DNA from: a virus
IMG/VR virus record: IMGVR_UViG_3300025666_000003
Span: 36,108-100,107 of that record
Reading direction: 5' to 3' (one strand)
Length of the DNA: 64,000 bases
A program made the position numbers and the translations under genes. Positions within the stretch are counted from its first letter, which is position 1. Each line of letters starts with the position of its first letter. A model generated the notes under the pieces. The model had not been told where the DNA came from. It worked only from the letters and a program-made list of their open reading frames with translations, and ran no database searches. Positions 1 to 10,059 of this stretch are shown piece after piece.

Positions 1-3000
1 TTACTATATCCTATACCATGTTGGTATAACATCACAAGTGGAAACATTTTAAATAATTTACTTATATATGCATTATCTTTTTTATCAGCTTTGGCATTAC
101 CAGTAGATACTTTTTTAATATTAACATCTGCTAATTCTTTTAAATTATGATAATAACTAGATGCCAAGTCCCCTTCTACTCTATTTTTATCTGCTAATGT
201 AAGTACTTTATCATCACCAATAGTATCAGCAGGTGTAAGTTGTTGAAGTACAGGATACTTAACTTTCAAACTTGGAAAATCTTTTATAACATCAAGTATA
301 GTCTGACTAAAAGAATATGTTTCCATTTGCATAAGAAACTTACGGTTAAATGCATTTATTAATGCTCTTTTAGTTAAAAATTCTTCATATGCACGTTCAG
401 GTGTTAAGCCACCTGCTTTGATTCGTTTATATTCTTTATTATCTTTTACTAATTCAATTGGATTTTTTAATTTTGTAATTGCTCTTTCTATACTATATTT
501 AAAGAAACTAGATTTTTTATTACGTATTCCTGATTCAGAAACAAAAGGATCATTTTCTTCTGTAAATGATGTCAAGCCTCTATTAGTGTATGCTTTTTCA
601 GCAGTAGATGATCTAAGGTAATATCCATAATCGTAATCATCTGATAACATTCCTGGATTGATAGTTATAATTTCTTTTTCAGAATTAATTTCTACTCCAC
701 CAGGTATGTTTTTTGTTGATGTATTAACTTTGTAACCTTTATATAAATCTGGATAATCAATTACTTCTCCTTTACTATTTACAAAGTTAGACATGCGATT
801 TTGATAGATGTAATTAACTACACCATTTTTAAATTCACGTATAAATTGACTAACAGCTTCTTGATCACTACCATATCTATCTGCTATTCTTGGTGACCCT
901 AACTTGTCTAAGATAAACTTTGTTATTACAGAATTGTTTCTTAACTTAAATAATGGTTCAAGTAATTTAAGCACAAGTTCATTTTTATAAAATGAGCTTA
1001 ATATTGATTCATTAACTAATGCCAGTACTGTATCTGAATCTACTTTTGAATTAGTCATTAATTCTTCAAGACCTTGTATTTTTCCAACTAATTCTTGGGC
1101 TGTTTTAGATCTTGTAGTATCAGGATTTGCTAATCTTTTAAGTGAATTCAAACCTTTAATTTGCTTTTCAATTTCTAAGAAATGCATAAACGCAGCTATC
1201 TTTGTTTTTTCACTACCTTCACCTTTTACTATTTTATATAATTCATTTTTATTAAAAGTACCAATTCCAGCTTCTTCCATAGCTACACTTGCACCTTGAT
1301 AATATTTACTTGTAGAAACAGGACTTGATCTAAGCTTATAAATTTTATCTCCTTTTTCAGTAATTATAAGATTAATTATAGTATCCTCATTATTTAATAG
1401 TTGCTCCATTTCTGCTTTTGTAGCAAATTCTGTATTCTTTTTACCTTTTTGATAATATTCTACAATTGATTTTCCTTCTAATACAGGAATTAAAGCTTTT
1501 AAATTTTCAGTATTTACTTTAGCTTCCATAGCTATTTTTTCTTTAGCAGACATTGATTCTGTTAAAGTTTGATCAGCGGCCATATATTTAATCAATGGAT
1601 TAGCTATTACTTCTCCTCTTTGAGTAACAATTTCTTCGTAAGCACTGCTAAGCAATCTTTGTTTTTCTGCATACTTACGTACTAATGGATTGGATACAAA
1701 GTAAATTGCATCTTTAGCTGGAACTCCAGCTTTAAATAAATAAAATAATACTGGTGCAAGTTCAGGATTAGCTTGAATATAAAATATCCAAGCATCCGCT
1801 TCAACATCTACTAATCCATTTACTGACTCTGAAAATAGATCAGCTATTTTTTCTATACCATCTACTGAATATATATCAGATAATGAAATTACAGTTTGGT
1901 TTTTACTATTTGTTGTTGAGTTATGGCGAAGTTTTAAACGCATTTTATAATCCACATCTATATCAACATAACCATCTTCACTATATATTTGTGCTTTATA
2001 AGATGCTGGCATTTTTGCATCAATTTGATTTAATAATGGGTGCAATGCATTTTCAATTGCAGCAATACCAAGTACTTCTTTACCAATTAAATTTGCTGAA
2101 TGCTTATCTAAATTAAAAGGTACTTCTAATGTTCTTGTTGGACTTATTACAATATCATTATTTTTTCCATCAATTCTTGGACCATCATAAACATTTTCAA
2201 ATTTATCAAATTCACTAACGTATTTTTGAAGATCCATAGCTATGGGTCTTAATGTATTTGTTCCTGTAGGTTTGGTAAGTTGTGCAAAGTTTGAAGGAAG
2301 CTCAACTATACCTTTAATAGCTTGGATTAAGTTATTTTCTAAAGCATTTTTCTGATTACGTATTATAACTGATATACCTTTTCCTTTATCTTCTTTTATT
2401 TTACTTATTTCTTTTTTTAATTCTTCATTAGTTACATTAGATGTAATAAACTTTCCACTTGCATCAATGCTTGGCATGAATGTAGTCATCTTATCTACAT
2501 CAAAATCAGATCCATTTTTAACTACGATCTCTGAAGGAAGTATAATTATATTACTTGCTGCTGGATCTAGGAATTCGTAGACTTCCATTGACTCAATAAA
2601 TCCTAATGTTTGAGTAGGAATACGTACACCAGCTAATGTTACAGCTTTTCTATTTGAACCATCATCTTGATCTAACCAATTATCATCTTTGATCATCTCA
2701 TTAAGACGCTCCCTTGTTTCTATAACCTCACCATTTATATCTTTAAGATTTAATAAGTTTAGAAAGTCTCCTTGAAGTGCAATTGCAACCTTCATTAGTT
2801 TAGTCTTACCATTTACTTGATGATAAAACGGAAGATTGTTACTTCCCAGGAATTTTTTAATATCAGCTTTTGAAGCTTTATCAAATTTCTGTCTTAAAAC
2901 CCTATCCCATGTACCATTTGTAGTAGCACTAGACACCTGTACAAGTCCTTCACCTTTTACTTTTTGTTTGATTAATCTTTTTTCAATTAAAGATATAATA

Positions 3001-6000
3001 GTTTTTTCAATTGTGTCGGCTTCAAGATGTAAAGACAAATCTATGTTAATCTTATTCTCTTGATTTACACCTATCATCTTTATTAGATGTTTAGGTACTG
3101 CTTTTCTGCCTAATTCTTTATGAATAACATTTACAAATCTATTTAAATCTCCAGTGTATGCTCCATACTTATATTCAAATCCAATATCATTAAGAAGTTC
3201 TATTGTTAAAATTTCTGTGTATTCATCTACAGCATCATCATAAGCTTTGACTTTTTGCTTATCTATACCTACTGGTACTTCACCATTATTATATAAACTT
3301 TCAATAATAACTTTACGTAACTGAGTTGCAAAAATTGTTTTCTTTTTAAATTTATTTGGTACTTTAGTTACATCTTTAAGATATTCACCATATATTTTGT
3401 TTATTGTAAACTCTATATTATTTACAATATCTTTTTGTTCTTCGTTATCATATATTTTATCAGGAGAACCATCTTTTGTTATTCCAGATACTTTTGAACC
3501 AGACTCAAATACAACATATTGAATATCTTTTTCCATCATTTGCTTATGAAGATTATCCATATCTGATCCTTCACCAACCATAGTAGGAATAAGAGGCATT
3601 AATGAGAATTTATGCATTCCTGTTAAAGGTAGTAGTGCATCTGCTATAGGTCCGTAATACTGAAGTTTGTATACAGGAAAAAATTCTTTTATGTCTGAAG
3701 GATTAATTTCTCTGTTATGTATTATATCTTGAAATAAGTCTTCTTGTTCCGGACTCCATTGTTTAGATAACTTTTTTAACATTCTGTATGTATCAAAAGT
3801 AATTAAACCTTGACCATCACCTTCTTCCATATTTTTATACTCATCTATATCTCTAGCTACTCTTGATTCAACTAAAGCTTTTACTAATTGAGGTTTAGTT
3901 GGATTTGAACCTAACTTAGATAATTCAATTTCATTTAATGCATCTTTAAGATCTTCTTTAGCAACTTTCTTAAATCTTATTGCATAGTCTTTTCTCCAAG
4001 CATTTGCTATTTCATCAATGTATATACTAGTTCTTTTAACATCTTCAAGTACAGCTGTATTTATTGTTCCATTGTATTTGATATTTTTGTATCTTGCATC
4101 AAGTGTAGTAGCATAACTACCTTTATTCCATACATTTTGTATAAAGTTTTGTGCTGAAATATCTGTTCTCACACCTAATCCTCCAGAAGTAAGACCTGTA
4201 TTTCTTTTATGTAGATGATCTTTAGCGTGATTATACTGAGCCATATCTCCATACAATAAACCTATTGTTTCAAAGTTATGTATGAATGAATTATATACAT
4301 AAGTTCTTACTAAAGCATCATCAATCTCAGCTTCTGTTAATTTATGTACAGCAAGTTTATTTCTAAGTTTTGGATCAATAAATCTATTTTTTCTAAGTAT
4401 TGCTATAGAGTTTGTAGTTTGATTATCAAAATAATTTTTAGTGCTCTCTGCCATTTTAGCTTTAAGACTAGGGTTATTATTCAATGCTTCAATAAGATCC
4501 GTTCCTTCTAGGTTGTAAATTTGATTTTTTATATTATTGTTTAATACATCATCAAAAGCTGTAAATAATTCACCAGCATAATATTCTTTACCATCCCATT
4601 TCATTCTTCTATTATAGCCTTTATACTTTTTAAATTCTTCTGGATTTGCACGAAATCTTTTGAGTCTTTCAAACTCAGCAGCCATATAAGGTAATATTAT
4701 TTCTTCAAAAGCATAAGTTTCACCTGATCCATTCTTTAATAAAGATTCAAGATCTACATAAAGTTTACTTTGTTCTTGACTAATGGGTCCGTCAATACCA
4801 CCTCTTATAACTATACCAAAAGAAGAAGATTTAGAGGCATGTCTAATAAATTCTTGAATACCTTCTTTAAGCATCAAATTCATTTCTTGTAAAAACTTAC
4901 CATAGTAATCTAGACCTGTAGTAACAACTCCTTCTTGAATCTCTGCATTTTGTGTACCTGAATCAATAAATAATTCTAAACTTTTATCTTTTAATTTATT
5001 AAATTGACCACCATCGTAAAAATTAAATAAGTTTTTAAGTATTTGAGATCTTTTTGTAAATGAATTAGTTGCCGGATTAAGATCTGACATGTGTTTAAAT
5101 TCATCTTTAGTCCACAAGTCAGTAAGTTTTTTTGCTTTATTTAAAGCATACACTCTTCTACTTGCAGTTTGATCATCAATATGTTCGTATACAACATTAC
5201 CTTCTGGATTCAGTACACTAAAGTTTGCATATTGTGATCCATATTTACCATGTAAAATAGCTATACGTTCTATTTGTGTTCTTTCAGTTATTTCTTTACC
5301 AAAAAGTTCAGTTGATAAACCAGTTGATTTACTTAATTCAGCTACAGGATCTTTTTTAAAGATTTCAATTTGAGTTAACTTAAATTCTTCCTGCTTTGTA
5401 AGTTTATTATTTTCTGCTTTAGTTTGAAGTTGAAGTTCTAATGCAGAAAGATCTTTAATAATACTATATATGTATGGTAGACCGTAGTATTCACTACGCA
5501 TTTCTAACTCATTTTTAATTATTTTTAAGTCATCAAGATTCATTCCCAAGGCTCTTGCAAAAGCTAAACTTTTACTAACGTCAAAGGTTCCTTTTACAGT
5601 GCTTGCATCTTTAAATACATCAGTAACTTTTTGAAGATTTAATTTAGATTTATTATTATCTCTTGTGATAAATCTATTTTCTTCTATTGTTTGAGTTTTA
5701 AAGTTATCACTAAAGCTTCTTCTAAGAAGTCCTGTTTCATAACTTGCTTTAATAGGTTTTAATACATAACCATCTTCAGTATTAAATGCAGTAAGTTGCA
5801 TATAAGAGGTTCTCTTTCTTTTGAAAGTTTGCCAAAATGCTGTAGTAATATCAAATTCTGTTTCATGATCAGCAGAATTTGGATTTGGAAGCTTATATTT
5901 AATTAACTGTTCTAATTCCGGAAAAGATTGCCAAAGTAATTTATTATTTAATATTTCATAAGCTTCAACAGGATCTTCAATTCCACCTATAGCTCTAACA

Positions 6001-9000
6001 ACATTATCCCACATGCTACCATAGTTGACTAATTTTTTAAAACCTAATCTATTATAAACAAAATTTTTATTTTCTTTCTTATGAAGACTACCCAATACAT
6101 AAGATACTTCATCTTCTGTACTTTCTTCTAATGATTTTTGACCAACACTTTTATCAGCTATTTGATCTGAATTATTTATTGATTCAGCATCTCCAACATA
6201 ACTATCTTCATCTTCCTTTAATTCTTCATTAATTATAGTTTGTCTTTCATTGATAATTCTATAACTACTATTTTCAACAAGGTATGCTAATGAACCATGC
6301 TTTTCATTACCAAAGTTTGTAATTACAGTTTGTAGTATTCTTATATCATCTTGTAACTTTGCTTGCTCAGCTGTAAGTATTTTAGTAGTTACAGGTTTCT
6401 TATTATATTCAAGAGCTTTGTATTTTGCTCCACCTTCAATATAGCTTGTATATTGTACAGTAGCATCTTGCATTGAATCAACTACTATTATTCCTACACG
6501 TTTCCCTTTACTGTTGGTTATAGATTCGTGACTATAGAAGTCTCCAATAATACTAATTCCATGATACATTTCACCTTTTAACCTGTCTCCTTTTTTTGAG
6601 CTTAAGTTAAGTTTGTTAAATTCATCAATTTGTGATCTAAGAAATACATACTTGTCATCTCCTGATTTTTCACTAGCAATCATAACAGCTGCTGCATTAG
6701 CTTTAAGTTCTGATAAAGTATTGATTGAATTAAAAGAAACATCTGTTATTTGCCCAAGCTCTTTTTTACGGTTTTCAAGTTGTTTTTCAAATCTTCCTTT
6801 AAGTATTTTAAATGCAATCTCTCTATTACTTATATTCTGCTCCGTTCCAAGAAACATTCTTTTCTTTTTCTTATTACTAAGAATCTCAATACTACCTGCT
6901 TTACTACCTGGAGCATCTCCATTTTTAATTGCTAATTGATCAACCATTTCAGAAAGAGTTGAGTCAGCACTTTCAACAAATAAATCTGATTCTTCTTTAT
7001 TTAAAGCATCTTCTTTTTTATTTTTTACTTGAGATATACCTCTGTCCATTTCATTAAACATGACATTGTCAATCAATGGAGTATACTTATTTAGTAGTTT
7101 TGGATTTTTACTAGAAAAATAAAGTGTATCAAACATCTCTTTAACTGATGAAATATCATAAAGATCTGTAATTACATCTTGTTTAGTTGTATTTTCAAAT
7201 ACACTTTTAATCCAATTTAGTATTCTTCTAAAGAGTGAATTTCTTTTTGGCCTACCTTTTTTAGCTTTTGGATTTTTAGAAAAAGTTCTGAAATCTTCTG
7301 CAAGTTCTTCTTCAATATCATAGAAAGACATATCTTTCCATTTACCACCTTTACTTCTTATCTCTTTATATAGTGCAGTCTTTTCTGCTTTTGTCAAGAA
7401 CAATTGTGAAAATGCATGCCAAGCTTCATGATACACATCTACCATGTTACCACCCGTATGCTCATTAATTCCTATCTTACCTAACTTACCACCTTCAAAT
7501 AATGTAGACCCCGCACTAATAAACTCTGCATAAACATCAGAATTTACAATATTGGCCATTTGACCTAAAGAGATGAAATTTTGTAGTGGAGATGTTTTCC
7601 ACCAATCATCAGCACGTTTAATATCTTCAGATGTTATACCTAACTGATTAAGAATGGTTTTTCTTTTAAGTCCACTTTTTGTATCAAAACCATCAAAAAG
7701 ATCTCCTTCTGATGGATTAATAGTTCCTTCAGGATTAAGTTTTTCAGCGTCTGTAGTTTTAATCTTTTTTGCTTCAAGATCTTTCTTTTGTTCTTGATAT
7801 AATTTTGTTCTTGGCTTTTCATTTAATGTGTAATCAGTTTCTTTAATAAAAGCTATTGCCACACCTTCACTATTATATACAGTAATTGTATCAGTAATAT
7901 ATTCAGTATCTGTTTCAATATCTTCGCTAACTAAAGTTACAGAATCATTAAGTTTTGGCATTACTTTTTTAACAGTTCCTTCATTTTTTTTAAATTTTTT
8001 AATAATTGATGCAGATACAGGTTGACCTTCAGCATTAAGAATTGTAAATGAACCATATCCTTCACCTTCTGTATTGGTACCTGTGTTTCCAATGTAGTTA
8101 ACTTTAAAATCTTTTGTGTTATTTTCTTCTAGTTTAAGTTCGTTAACTAAATTATCTTTAAGTTCTCTTGTGTATGATCTAAAATTTTCAGATTCAATTT
8201 CATTTTTTGCTTCATCAATTTCTTCAGTAATCCCTCCTGGTAATGCAAATTGCATGTAAGCATTAAATACTTCTTGAGTTTGGGATGTAGTAAAAATTTC
8301 AGCATGTGCTTTACGTAGTACATCATTAATATAGTCAGCTCTTACAAGTTTTCCATTTTGAAAATCAAAGTAACCTCCGTTAACTAAATCAGCTCTATAA
8401 CGCATTCTTGTTGCACTAACTTGACCAACATTTTCAGCATTTGGATTTGTTACAGTTGTTGCAAACATTAAAGCATCTTTAATTTCTTTAAAAGCTGTTG
8501 CTGATGTTAAGTCAACAGGTTTAACATTTTTATCAATTGCACCACTTTTTTCTGCAACTATTTTAATTGAAAACTCATCAGTAGCTGGAATATAAGACAA
8601 TCTGTATCTTCTTATACTTCTTGCCATATTATTATGAATAAATTGCTCAGCAAAATTCATTTTTTCTTTTCCTGTAAGTTGTGAACTAGTTAATGCACTT
8701 GCTATTTTTCCAGCAATTTCATCAGTCATACGTGGTCTATCAATAGTAAATTTCTTGTTGTCTATTGTAATAGTATGATATCCTTCAGGTCTTCCTTTTG
8801 ATTCTACTGTTACTGATGTTAATGAACTATAAATATTTAACAACTCAGTTTCTGATAATCCAGATTCTGATAATGTATCTAAATACATAAACTTACCTGC
8901 TGCAAAACTTTGGATACCTTCATTAATTCCTGTTATTGGAACTAACTTAGCTTCTTTAGTTTTTATAAATTGCTGAGTAAAATTATAAAGATCTTTTAAT

Positions 9001-10058
9001 TCTTTTTGTTGTTCCTTATCAATTGCATCAATAATATTTTGTTCAGTTTGTTCAGTTTCTTTAGCATACTCTGTTAAAGTCATATCAAATGAAGCTGCTA
9101 ACTTATTTGCAATCTCTGCTGGAGTAGTCACTTGTGATTCTTGATTATAAAGACCTTTTGCATTATATCTAGCTCCTTCTTTTCTTACTGTTCTTGTAAA
9201 CTGATATACATAACTACCATCTTCAGTAATTTTTCCATCAGTATTAAACTTAACTGGATTACCATTTGCATCAACAATAATCATAGCAACTCTTTCATTT
9301 AAAGGAGTTACATTTTTATTTTGTTTACCTTTACCCTCAAGAATATAACCTCTTTCAACAGTTCTTTTAGTATGTGCATCTAAATGTTCTGCTGGAATAT
9401 CTTTAACAAGTATAGGTTTAAGTTTAAGCACTTGATCTTCATATATAACATCATTTAATCCAGGAACACTTTTAGGATCAACTTGATTACTAATATTTCT
9501 TATTGTATTAAATATTCTTCTTCTAGTTTCACTTAAAAGTTCTTGTGTGAAGTCTGTTTTATCTTCAGGATTTAATGGATTATATTCTTGCATTGTTGTT
9601 GCAAGAGGACTAAATGGTCTAAGTCTTAATTCAACAAATTCATTAAGTTTTTCTTCATCAATTACTTCTTTTGGTGTAAGAATTTCTTCTTTTTTTTCAT
9701 TAACCAATTTCTCGAATTCTTCTGGAGATAAATCTGGTCTGAATGTTCTCAATGTATTAACAAATCCGTCATCTGGATTTCTAAAAGTTTGATTTAATTT
9801 TCTTAAATCAGAACCTTCAAGAACAGCATCTTGAGTATCTTGCTGCATAGAAGCTATTGTTAAAAGAGCAGGTAATTGTTGTACAAATTTTGCAGCATTA
9901 GCTTCATTTGTTTTATTTGCTATCTTATCAAACATTATGTTCATATAATTATCAACATTAAAAGGAATATTTTCCTTCATGCCAATCTTTATACTTTTAT
10001 AAGCGTGTTTGTATAATTTTTCTACCTGGTCTACTGTTAATGCACAAGTTATTTTCAT
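1..10058 (-). CDS. Giant virion-type RNA polymerase with N-terminal zincin domain (3' end outside window)
   Basis: Open frame of at least 3352 codons from ATG 10058 that runs off the left edge, so the C terminus is missing. The polymerase assignment rests on a catalytic loop DFDVD (residues 2518-2522, three metal-binding Asp), preceded by GVRIPTQTLGF and followed by a GKEVLGIAAIENA segment. Upstream lie KLQYYGP (K2131) and HKFSLMPLIP (H2149, K2150). This layout matches the crAss-like virion RNA polymerases related to phi14:2 gp66 (two double-psi barrels, DxDxD), which are packaged and transcribe early genes after ejection. A second domain near residues 870-925 has HEAWH (H877, E878, H881) followed by EEELAEDF, a gluzincin-type metalloprotease pattern. 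The start lies 1 nt after the stop of the 2255-aa gene. Length and fusion with a protease-like domain are inferred from the uninterrupted frame. Confidence 0.85.
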   Translation of the reverse strand, partial: MKITCALTVDQVEKLYKHAYKSIKIGMKENIPFNVDNYMNIMFDKIANKTNEANAAKFVQQLPALLTIASMQQDTQDAVLEGSDLRKLNQTFRNPDDGFVNTLRTFRPDLSPEEFEKLVNEKKEEILTPKEVIDEEKLNEFVELRLRPFSPLATTMQEYNPLNPEDKTDFTQELLSETRRRIFNTIRNISNQVDPKSVPGLNDVIYEDQVLKLKPILVKDIPAEHLDAHTKRTVERGYILEGKGKQNKNVTPLNERVAMIIVDANGNPVKFNTDGKITEDGSYVYQFTRTVRKEGARYNAKGLYNQESQVTTPAEIANKLAASFDMTLTEYAKETEQTEQNIIDAIDKEQQKELKDLYNFTQQFIKTKEAKLVPITGINEGIQSFAAGKFMYLDTLSESGLSETELLNIYSSLTSVTVESKGRPEGYHTITIDNKKFTIDRPRMTDEIAGKIASALTSSQLTGKEKMNFAEQFIHNNMARSIRRYRLSYIPATDEFSIKIVAEKSGAIDKNVKPVDLTSATAFKEIKDALMFATTVTNPNAENVGQVSATRMRYRADLVNGGYFDFQNGKLVRADYINDVLRKAHAEIFTTSQTQEVFNAYMQFALPGGITEEIDEAKNEIESENFRSYTRELKDNLVNELKLEENNTKDFKVNYIGNTGTNTEGEGYGSFTILNAEGQPVSASIIKKFKKNEGTVKKVMPKLNDSVTLVSEDIETDTEYITDTITVYNSEGVAIAFIKETDYTLNEKPRTKLYQEQKKDLEAKKIKTTDAEKLNPEGTINPSEGDLFDGFDTKSGLKRKTILNQLGITSEDIKRADDWWKTSPLQNFISLGQMANIVNSDVYAEFISAGSTLFEGGKLGKIGINEHTGGNMVDVYHEAWHAFSQLFLTKAEKTALYKEIRSKGGKWKDMSFYDIEEELAEDFRTFSKNPKAKKGRPKRNSLFRRILNWIKSVFENTTKQDVITDLYDISSVKEMFDTLYFSSKNPKLLNKYTPLIDNVMFNEMDRGISQVKNKKEDALNKEESDLFVESADSTLSEMVDQLAIKNGDAPGSKAGSIEILSNKKKKRMFLGTEQNISNREIAFKILKGRFEKQLENRKKELGQITDVSFNSINTLSELKANAAAVMIASEKSGDDKYVFLRSQIDEFNKLNLSSKKGDRLKGEMYHGISIIGDFYSHESITNSKGKRVGIIVVDSMQDATVQYTSYIEGGAKYKALEYNKKPVTTKILTAEQAKLQDDIRILQTVITNFGNEKHGSLAYLVENSSYRIINERQTIINEELKEDEDSYVGDAESINNSDQIADKSVGQKSLEESTEDEVSYVLGSLHKKENKNFVYNRLGFKKLVNYGSMWDNVVRAIGGIEDPVEAYEILNNKLLWQSFPELEQLIKYKLPNPNSADHETEFDITTAFWQTFKRKRTSYMQLTAFNTEDGYVLKPIKASYETGLLRRSFSDNFKTQTIEENRFITRDNNKSKLNLQKVTDVFKDASTVKGTFDVSKSLAFARALGMNLDDLKIIKNELEMRSEYYGLPYIYSIIKDLSALELQLQTKAENNKLTKQEEFKLTQIEIFKKDPVAELSKSTGLSTELFGKEITERTQIERIAILHGKYGSQYANFSVLNPEGNVVYEHIDDQTASRRVYALNKAKKLTDLWTKDEFKHMSDLNPATNSFTKRSQILKNLFNFYDGGQFNKLKDKSLELFIDSGTQNAEIQEGVVTTGLDYYGKFLQEMNLMLKEGIQEFIRHASKSSSFGIVIRGGIDGPISQEQSKLYVDLESLLKNGSGETYAFEEIILPYMAAEFERLKRFRANPEEFKKYKGYNRRMKWDGKEYYAGELFTAFDDVLNNNIKNQIYNLEGTDLIEALNNNPSLKAKMAESTKNYFDNQTTNSIAILRKNRFIDPKLRNKLAVHKLTEAEIDDALVRTYVYNSFIHNFETIGLLYGDMAQYNHAKDHLHKRNTGLTSGGLGVRTDISAQNFIQNVWNKGSYATTLDARYKNIKYNGTINTAVLEDVKRTSIYIDEIANAWRKDYAIRFKKVAKEDLKDALNEIELSKLGSNPTKPQLVKALVESRVARDIDEYKNMEEGDGQGLITFDTYRMLKKLSKQWSPEQEDLFQDIIHNREINPSDIKEFFPVYKLQYYGPIADALLPLTGMHKFSLMPLIPTMVGEGSDMDNLHKQMMEKDIQYVVFESGSKVSGITKDGSPDKIYDNEEQKDIVNNIEFTINKIYGEYLKDVTKVPNKFKKKTIFATQLRKVIIESLYNNGEVPVGIDKQKVKAYDDAVDEYTEILTIELLNDIGFEYKYGAYTGDLNRFVNVIHKELGRKAVPKHLIKMIGVNQENKINIDLSLHLEADTIEKTIISLIEKRLIKQKVKGEGLVQVSSATTNGTWDRVLRQKFDKASKADIKKFLGSNNLPFYHQVNGKTKLMKVAIALQGDFLNLLNLKDINGEVIETRERLNEMIKDDNWLDQDDGSNRKAVTLAGVRIPTQTLGFIESMEVYEFLDPAASNIIILPSEIVVKNGSDFDVDKMTTFMPSIDASGKFITSNVTNEELKKEISKIKEDKGKGISVIIRNQKNALENNLIQAIKGIVELPSNFAQLTKPTGTNTLRPIAMDLQKYVSEFDKFENVYDGPRIDGKNNDIVISPTRTLEVPFNLDKHSANLIGKEVLGIAAIENALHPLLNQIDAKMPASYKAQIYSEDGYVDIDVDYKMRLKLRHNSTTNSKNQTVISLSDIYSVDGIEKIADLFSESVNGLVDVEADAWIFYIQANPELAPVLFYLFKAGVPAKDAIYFVSNPLVRKYAEKQRLLSSAYEEIVTQRGEVIANPLIKYMAADQTLTESMSAKEKIAMEAKVNTENLKALIPVLEGKSIVEYYQKGKKNTEFATKAEMEQLLNNEDTIINLIITEKGDKIYKLRSSPVSTSKYYQGASVAMEEAGIGTFNKNELYKIVKGEGSEKTKIAAFMHFLEIEKQIKGLNSLKRLANPDTTRSKTAQELVGKIQGLEELMTNSKVDSDTVLALVNESILSSFYKNELVLKLLEPLFKLRNNSVITKFILDKLGSPRIADRYGSDQEAVSQFIREFKNGVVNYIYQNRMSNFVNSKGEVIDYPDLYKGYKVNTSTKNIPGGVEINSEKEIITINPGMLSDDYDYGYYLRSSTAEKAYTNRGLTSFTEENDPFVSESGIRNKKSSFFKYSIERAITKLKNPIELVKDNKEYKRIKAGGLTPERAYEEFLTKRALINAFNRKFLMQMETYSFSQTILDVIKDFPSLKVKYPVLQQLTPADTIGDDKVLTLADKNRVEGDLASSYYHNLKELADVNIKKVSTGNAKADKKDNAYISKLFKMFPLVMLYQHGIGYS

Positions 10059-10059
10059 A

